DNA of 11,017 nt from contig CALCVH010000127.1 of the NCBI GenBank assembly GCA_937907585.1, positions 1-11,017 on the forward strand, in the 5' to 3' direction. Under the pieces are notes generated by a model. That model saw only the letters and a list, made by a program, of their open reading frames with translations. It made no database searches and had not been told where the DNA came from. The stretch comes from an uncultured Bacillota bacterium. Lineage in GTDB: Bacteria > Bacillota_I > Bacilli_A > Izemoplasmatales > UBA1188. Positions 8,501-11,017 of the stretch are shown here, one piece after another (the stretch's first letter is position 1; the number at the start of each line of letters is the position of its first letter). A program made the position numbers and the translations under genes.

Positions 8501-8857
8501 AACATAGTCAGTATCTAAATTGAGTTCATTGTTCTTAGATAAATAATAATTGGATATCTTCGCACTTAAATCTTTAAATGTTACTGTATCAATAGATGTT
8601 TCATTGATTACTATCTTTTCTAGTTTCGCAGGTAAGCCAAAAAAGCTAGATTCATATATTTTTTCTGCGATGAGATTGACAGTCAAAATGAATAGTAATA
8701 AGAATCCAACATTCATTATTAAAACCCATAATGATTTTCTAAATCCTTTCTTTAATCCTCCTAAAAATGAAAATAGGATAGGAATACATAAAAGTATATA
8801 TAAAACTAATGATATTAACCACTTAAAGTCAACGATAAAATTTATTACTTTTTCCAT
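2525..8857 (-). CDS. Giant CvpA-like membrane-anchored surface protein with helical and FN3-like repeats
   Basis: Unrecognised as a whole; 2110 residues. The N-terminus looks like the CvpA (colicin V production) family: four membrane helices near 8-33, 43-66, 122-150 and 180-204, a basic GGLKKGFRKS turn, and the hallmark glycine-rich segment SLIGGLLGLLNGLAKSF before the last helix. Basic residues cluster in the first and third loops, so the positive-inside rule puts the remaining roughly 1900 residues outside the cell. These are a mostly helical acidic region (about 205-900), about eight divergent repeats (905-1625) and about five beta-sandwich domains (1644-2110). There is no signal peptidase site, LPXTG motif or C-terminal anchor, so the CvpA part is the only visible membrane tether. 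CvpA proteins are normally around 160-220 residues, so this is a roughly tenfold extension. AAGGA at 8871-8867 lies nine bases before ATG. It is the third gene of a tight three-gene cassette. A role in adhesion or envelope structure is inference. Confidence 0.85.
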   Translation of the reverse strand: MEKVINFIVDFKWLISLVLYILLCIPILFSFLGGLKKGFRKSLWVLIMNVGFLLLFILTVNLIAEKIYESSFFGLPAKLEKIVINETSIDTVTFKDLSAKISNYYLSKNNELNLDTDYVKAFVDSLVIYAIKVAWIILYFLIIMPLCRLILRLFIYNIFLKGKKEFNKANKDSLIGGLLGLLNGLAKSFVIMVIFSGFFVLIEYTGETEAVEENLENVVTSEVQEYNIEHLSNKNNDFRIEYLDGEEGNSSTNTDNETNEKIISILVNNIKPFIDTVGVINGVWNDNLLVKSAKSITITDKNTGESTNALYKCFDELVYVNYKVKDESSESNLDIKVNMISDLNSVFQAVLYIVGDDEIYNEENKIDYTKIKSARVEKAFDNLSNVRLMKVLLVVGTNVLVENYADQITAIDLTNKELLNQLYSTDFTQDLSSFGKLLGGLFELGLGDYLNKTIANLNNNTSNNEDNLADIVNIFGYKKDTETYAEFLSRVEAPRKKVLDAAKKLNIIDLGGQILTSYLFKNVLNNFIEKYRLNEVDLNNPEAKSYIDTLINSIDLKEDISTIFKIVFDMSNYTQEDLDLNTLINKYSGKETTEELDLDKVSQMMNTLLSDLSELTFLQSVFDIFVQMLSVSLENNEKFNKYLTSENLFSDNINWNEEVKVKVPNLVDAFIKSDIIKYINTSTNNSDSSTEENKSFIDKILFDDNSDDEQVLTTILKPIIDACFELKLVSNLEDTCLKPLLTELIESMSSDTFKIKVSDDLGEKQSFKDEILSFVGIFDDILDGAKEKGATSLNDLSSNVSYLIYGIANVNPLDVENSSILGPTMVSIISNFNNEVLSVPFNEDSDKWYTTYDELGNVVNYGELYNLIHSIDACKELISKIFNMSSSEEGTDILSLMTSIENDEIDELLKSTIIRATFSSKIKDIEAIEFVKSYYDDTLTQYVSLTETLTKEFENEDGTTSIVEYYILNNDELKNMLNGFTVLFGESGNLDNLSLDFISNVTSMPDEDLNSITSSYLINATLTSKLSSVFDESSSNTLVIPSNVLVEYTDFDSDESDPLYMISKAELKTFIKSLNYFDYKNMSNSDNSFSAIKQLNREVNGRKEISVVLDSEIIKATITDLITNMNMSSMNIIIPENTIENDDINYLDFSTSKLALDDSNNLKSTILISDSEVEKLVTAISYFDGTDLSSTGNKIFEVFKTMVNKASIKDDKLNCDYILDSTIIRASLSNYLMNTKTDAFRIYVPYSSLVLESNGSTPKLYKNYSSYNLDHSYIINKDELRKFIIGLSRLDTESLSNDTVNAIKALNDTSTIYPTNKEIEVILSSNILKLTMSNYLLDKSESFSLSGGIIYPTSIISEKNSVQYDKTNLEYNINPAYDLSETEIISLVNSLDLLELSNISNDPLNALNSLSSSEISSLLSSSIMHYTLSNQLIKYMVDNSYSFMIPEEAIEYDALIRRINYVYDSETKELNTKSLPLIKSDELTKLFNSIKLIDINNLSSELLINMNETNFNSLLDSSIIRLNIAKKFKESIDDSDYNDKYLDSMASNEITYKTDFNEANLSNNTIDDSEINALYDSLQIMGAKNIENMSISVGTIYGLDDSEIDTFISSIFLRNIVSTDIFGHTTIQEKPVIISDINSLYDNTKVLSVTDNSVTTELLSSGDLKLSYESPLLNGSSTVTNFYTISLNGDVLSANNPTNEYTIEASKLVEVGKYTISVTASNLSGLKMAKPIHYNKVYHEVSSDLVVAAPSLSENLLSIPVTTNADTYEINFYDEHDNNVYEKTYKSSKSFDIDLNGLFGPGKYYYILSVSSFNEAYKTVSSSIYNSKDSDLYYEVSGSLSTLRAEIDKDTSRLYFEKIDNVKEYKVTINDSNYTEFETEGNLYYLTLSTHLNKGLNNIKVEAFGNDYYDNKETELELYYFDDDITLTETLDSYNLSLIENATRYIVTVYKYDDEIKSLYFYKEYKINTETEFVTLSKSLFKEGYKYEINIVPENDDTDYISSTVITKEVILKKDLKTPYNLKFDRETHSISFSHDDNSTIFIVKLYSYEGELLDTKEVTIDEFKLMDVFTDYTFENKKYKLSVTAKSNSEFNNDSLESELKTINVKLTD
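2528..3928 (-). repeat. About five C-terminal FN3/Ig-like beta-sandwich domains of the giant protein
   Basis: Residues 1644-2110 change character from helical to strand-rich, with alternating hydrophobic residues, many Tyr, and repeated endings of the type KYTISVTA (1713-1720), KYYYILSVS (1803-1811), NIKVEAF (1898-1904), KYEINIVPE (1986-1994) and KYKLSVTAK (2079-2087). These resemble the F and G strands of fibronectin type III domains. Approximate units are 1644-1740, 1741-1835, 1836-1920, 1921-2012 and 2013-2110; the last opens with TPYNLKFDRETHSISFSH, a typical FN3 A-B strand pattern. The copies are too diverged in DNA sequence to be recent duplications. Domain borders are estimates by eye. 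Confidence 0.6.
3983..6145 (-). repeat. About eight divergent 92-110-residue helical repeats in the giant protein
   Basis: Within residues 905-1625 a motif of the form L-x-S-x-I-I-R/K-A-T/S-L-S recurs: STIIRAT (911), SYLINAT (1015), SEIIKAT (1111), STIIRAS (1221), SNILKLT (1325), SSIMHYT (1421), SSIIRLN (1517) and a worn copy, SSIFLRN (1609). Spacings are 104, 96, 110, 104, 96, 96 and 92 residues. Between these lies a second conserved element, roughly I-S-x-x-E-L-x-x-L/F-I-x-S-L, at about 967, 1060, 1167, 1274, 1378, 1477 and 1565, often preceded by an IP-containing segment. Each unit is therefore a two-part module. I do not recognise it as a named domain. Confidence 0.7.
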
Positions 8858-8862
8858 AAATC

Positions 8863-9387
8863 TTAATCCTTTTTGTTAATATATTTTGATAATTCATCCC
8901 ATTCCTTAATTGTTAAATTAGTTTTAGGGACTATATAAATTAGTGAATCTTCTTTATTTTTACTTCTAAATTGATAGAAATGAGGTAGTTTAACAACTTT
9001 CATTTCTTTATAGTTAATCTTTTTTAAATCCTTATGATAGAAGATTCTCATTTCAATTTCATTGAATTCTATATTGAATTCTTTTTCTCTAGATGCGAGT
9101 GAATTTAACGCTATCTTCATATTGTTTCTATTTATAAAATATATAACTAACACAACGAAGAGTGTTATTACTTCTATCGCAATACCTTGTAGTATTTGGC
9201 TCTCAGTAATATAGATAGTTGATGCGGTAGAACCTATAACTAGCACAACTATTTCAAGCAAGAGAAGGTTTTTAATAAATAAGTCTTTATAATAATCATG
9301 GATCATCTTGTCATTTAGAATGACAGTAGTTTTTCTTGAATATGATGTAGATTCAAGATTTTCTATTTCTTTATTATCTTCATCCAT
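8863..9387 (-). CDS. YcxB-like two-helix membrane protein
   Basis: A 174-residue protein with a short acidic N-terminus, two membrane helices (about 39-60 and 65-86) and a C-terminal soluble domain (about 105-172). That domain has alternating strands and a final helix of the kind seen in the YcxB-like family, here with NIEFNEIEMRIFYHKD, then YKEMKVVKLPHFYQF, then DSLIYIVPK and a KEWDELSKYI helix. The family has no firmly established biochemical function; its C-terminal domain is thought to be PH-like. The start is well set: AGGAGG at 9402-9397 lies nine bases upstream, inside the end of the M50-like gene, and the two genes overlap by eight bases, implying translational coupling. The giant gene follows after five bases, so this protein probably works with its neighbours at the membrane. 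Confidence 0.6.
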   Translation of the reverse strand: MDEDNKEIENLESTSYSRKTTVILNDKMIHDYYKDLFIKNLLLLEIVVLVIGSTASTIYITESQILQGIAIEVITLFVVLVIYFINRNNMKIALNSLASREKEFNIEFNEIEMRIFYHKDLKKINYKEMKVVKLPHFYQFRSKNKEDSLIYIVPKTNLTIKEWDELSKYINKKD

Positions 9388-10522
9388 TTACAATTACCTC
9401 CTCTTCTACTAGTTTCTTAATAGAATATTTATACAAATTATTAATAAACTCTTTTTCTATATCTAATAAATCTAACTTATCTATTTTTGGTATAAATTCA
9501 TTTAGTTTATTGATACATTCACTAAGCGCTAAATTATTATATCTATAGTCATAAATTGTCATATCTAATTTAACTAGTAAATCATCTTTGTTCTTTTTTA
9601 AATTAAAATAATTTTTATATTCTTTAGACGCTACAATCCACCTACAATCAGTCTTGTTTATTAAATAATATAAAAACATCATACTGATATTAAGTTCTCT
9701 ATATACTTCTGGATAAATATTCATATATGGATGAATCTCTTTAACTAGTTTAAAAGGATCTTCATCTTCTTTTTGAAATAAATTCATTGTTCCATATAAA
9801 ATAAATGGATATTTATTTGTACAACCATTAGGTAGTTCTAAATAGTCATTAGATATGATATCTTCATCTATTTCTTCTATTAAATATCCAGTTTCAGATA
9901 GCTTTTGTAGTTTTAATTGGTTTAATACCGCATGTTTAATAGAATCATATTTATTCATTAATTTAATATTTAGTGCGTCATTAAATACGCCATTTATATT
10001 TAAAGGTAGTCCATTAGATAAGAATAAAGATAGGTTAACTATCCCAAATGATAAAAAATCAAATTTAAAATTACCATTTAAGAATAAAGATAAAAAGAAT
10101 GCGGTTAAAGTTAAAAGAGATATGAATACATTCATTAATGATCCGCCATATAAATATAATCTATATTTGGCGTTATCATATTCAGAATTAGGTTTATATG
10201 ACATTAAGCATTGTCCTAAAACAAAAGCTTTAACAAAAGATATTTTTAATTTATCGTTTATATAATGAAATTTAAACCATAAAACTTGAAATGAAACTAA
10301 ATGATATCCTGACATGATTCCAAATAAATAATGACCAAATTCATGGAATATTATTCCAAAGAAAAATGCGAGTGGCAAAGATATTACTACTTCGAGAATA
10401 TATGTAAGATAATCAGGAGTAATTAAATAAAAGCCAAAAGAAACGCTATAAATGGCGATAAATACGATATTTAATATAGATACAACTAGAGATAATTTTC
10501 TTGTATTAAAATCCTTGTTCAT
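9380..10522 (-). CDS. M50/site-2-protease-like membrane metallopeptidase
   Basis: A 380-residue membrane protein whose N-terminal half resembles M50 intramembrane metalloproteases, which cut membrane-bound substrates within or near the bilayer. The zinc-binding motif HEFGH is at 60-64 inside a hydrophobic segment (about 42-69). Other likely helices lie at 11-34, 123-148 and 152-171. The third ligand region, usually of the form NxxPxxxLDG or ...NDG, appears as LPLNINGVFNDA (172-183), with D182 as the probable metal ligand but Ala replacing the usual Gly. Residues about 185-380 are a soluble, mostly helical domain with no visible catalytic motif. AGAGG (10534-10530) stands seven bases before the ATG. 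It is the first gene after the promoter at 10576-10548. Its substrate is unknown; the giant membrane protein two genes downstream is a candidate by position only. Confidence 0.75.
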   Translation of the reverse strand: MNKDFNTRKLSLVVSILNIVFIAIYSVSFGFYLITPDYLTYILEVVISLPLAFFFGIIFHEFGHYLFGIMSGYHLVSFQVLWFKFHYINDKLKISFVKAFVLGQCLMSYKPNSEYDNAKYRLYLYGGSLMNVFISLLTLTAFFLSLFLNGNFKFDFLSFGIVNLSLFLSNGLPLNINGVFNDALNIKLMNKYDSIKHAVLNQLKLQKLSETGYLIEEIDEDIISNDYLELPNGCTNKYPFILYGTMNLFQKEDEDPFKLVKEIHPYMNIYPEVYRELNISMMFLYYLINKTDCRWIVASKEYKNYFNLKKNKDDLLVKLDMTIYDYRYNNLALSECINKLNEFIPKIDKLDLLDIEKEFINNLYKYSIKKLVEEEVIVNG

Positions 10523-10547
10523 TATATAGCCTCTTTTTATATTTAAT

Positions 10548-10576
10548 ATTATAATATCAAATATAAATTTTGTCGA
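10548..10576 (-). promoter_or_regulatory. Sigma-A-type promoter of the M50/YcxB/giant cassette
   Basis: TCGACA (10576-10571; five of six matches to TTGACA), a 17-base spacer, then a perfect TATAAT (10553-10548), all upstream of the M50-like gene. Transcription should begin near 10541, giving a leader of roughly 20 bases that carries the ribosome binding site. It lies just after the rpmA terminator, so the cassette appears to be a separate transcription unit. No operator or riboswitch is evident in this gap. Confidence 0.75.
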
Positions 10577-10623
10577 TATAAAGAAAAGAATATTAAATCT
10601 ATAAAAACATCATCTAAAGTATG

Positions 10624-10650
10624 AAAAAAACCACTAAAAAGTGGCTTTTC
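10624..10650 (-). terminator. Rho-independent terminator after rpmA
   Basis: On the minus strand the sequence forms a ten-base-pair stem, AAAAGCCACT with AGTGGTTTTT (one G-U pair), around a TTTT loop, followed by a run of T down to 10624. It lies about 20 bases after the rpmA stop and separates the ribosomal protein unit from the membrane-protein cassette. Confidence 0.88.
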
Positions 10651-10668
10651 CAATGTACATAAAATTAA

Positions 10669-10959
10669 TTAAGCTTCTACTGGATATACTGAAACTTGTT
10701 TTTTAGTTTTTCCAACGCGTTCATATTTAACTACGCCGCAAACCTTAGCGAATAATGTATCATCGCTTCCTTTTCCAACGTTTTCACCAGGAAGAACCTT
10801 AGTTCCTCTTTGACGATAAATAATTGAACCAGCATTGCAGTATTGTCCGTCACCTAATTTAGCGCCAAGTCTACGTCCAGCTGAGTCTCTACCGTTCTTA
10901 GTAGAGCCAACACCTTTATGTGAGGCTAAGCAAATTAAGTTTCTGAAATTAAATAACAT
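10669..10959 (-). CDS. rpmA: 50S ribosomal protein bL27
   Basis: bL27 reaches with its N-terminus toward the peptidyl transferase centre of the large ribosomal subunit. The 96 residues carry the family signature (GVGSTKNGRDSAGRRLGAK, then YRQRGTK, PGENVGKG and DDTLFAK). As in Firmicutes, there is an extension before the mature ASxKG start that is normally removed by the Prp protease. Here it reads MLFNFRNLICLASHKG, so the residues before the expected cut are ICL rather than the usual QFF or QYF. AAGGAGGG at 10975-10968, eight bases upstream, fixes the start. A terminator follows. In many Firmicutes obg comes next; here it is about 8.2 kb away. Confidence 0.98.
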   Translation of the reverse strand: MLFNFRNLICLASHKGVGSTKNGRDSAGRRLGAKLGDGQYCNAGSIIYRQRGTKVLPGENVGKGSDDTLFAKVCGVVKYERVGKTKKQVSVYPVEA

Positions 10960-10973
10960 TTTGTTTACCCTCC

Positions 10974-11017
10974 TTATTCTTGACTAGCTTCTTTAACTTC
11001 TGCTTTAGACACTTTTC
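10974..11017 (-). CDS. 3' end of an upstream gene, rplU or prp by synteny (partial)
   Basis: Only 13 codons and the stop are inside the window; the peptide ends KVSKAEVKEASQE. The TAA (10976-10974) overlaps the rpmA ribosome binding site, so the two genes are co-transcribed. In Firmicutes and Mollicutes the usual order is rplU, prp, rpmA. The Lys/Glu/Ala-rich tail would fit a C-terminal extension of ribosomal protein bL21 as well as the end of Prp. The visible part is too short to decide. Confidence 0.5.
   Translation of the reverse strand, partial: KVSKAEVKEASQE

Noticed and set aside
4272..8879. Several plus-strand frames of 68-119 codons across the giant gene
   Set aside because: They are shadows of its AT-rich codons; products are low-complexity Leu/Ser/Ile strings without start signals.
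9380..9387. UGA read as tryptophan (Mycoplasma code) at the end of the M50-like gene
   Set aside because: Read-through would add only two residues before TAA, while all other tryptophans are TGG and no gene has an internal TGA.
9855..10265. 136-codon plus-strand frame opposite the M50-like gene
   Set aside because: The minus strand has a recognisable protease with promoter and ribosome binding site; the plus-strand product resembles nothing.

Overview
The window is very AT-rich bacterial DNA. Every supportable protein gene lies on the minus strand, so the map reads from high to low coordinates. Tryptophan is encoded by TGG and no gene has an in-frame TGA, so the standard bacterial code applies rather than the Mycoplasma code. 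Three things point to a low-GC Firmicutes or Mollicutes-related Bacilli lineage, perhaps an uncultured RF39- or Acholeplasma-like organism: the base composition, an L27 with a Firmicutes-type N-terminal extension, and strong AAGGAGG-type ribosome binding sites. The taxonomic placement is inference.

Layout, in transcription order. At 11017-10974 is the last part of an upstream gene, by synteny rplU or the L27 protease gene prp. It is followed by rpmA (bL27, 10959-10669) and a clear Rho-independent terminator (10650-10624). A good sigma-A-type promoter (-35 at 10576-10571, -10 at 10553-10548) then starts a tightly packed cassette. The cassette holds an M50/site-2-protease-like membrane metallopeptidase (10522-9380), a YcxB-like two-helix membrane protein (9387-8863, overlapping by 8 bases) and a 2110-residue membrane-anchored protein (8857-2525, after a 5-base gap). 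A structured 48-base leader precedes obg (2476-1181), which is followed closely by ruvA (1169-609) and a second strong terminator (584-555). No terminator is visible between the cassette and obg-ruvA, so read-through transcription is likely.

The large protein is the main novelty. A four-helix CvpA-like N-terminus is joined to about 1900 residues predicted to lie outside the cell. These comprise a helical stretch, about eight divergent repeats of roughly 92-110 residues, and about five C-terminal beta-sandwich (FN3-like) domains. The three-gene cassette sits between rpmA and obg, which are neighbours in many Firmicutes. A working idea is a cell-envelope system in which the M50-like protease and the YcxB-like protein act on, or help to place, the giant surface protein. 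Only gene order supports this.

The last 550 bases (1-554) hold no intact gene but are not featureless. They contain two dyads of the form TGTCC-N8-GGACA with identical spacing, one next to a TATAAT box, together with a perfect DnaA box and an orphan ribosome binding site. Below these is a reading frame that looks coding but carries several stops. I read this as a decayed, formerly repressor-controlled gene; a DnaA-binding regulatory region is an alternative. No tRNA, rRNA, CRISPR array or insertion sequence was seen.
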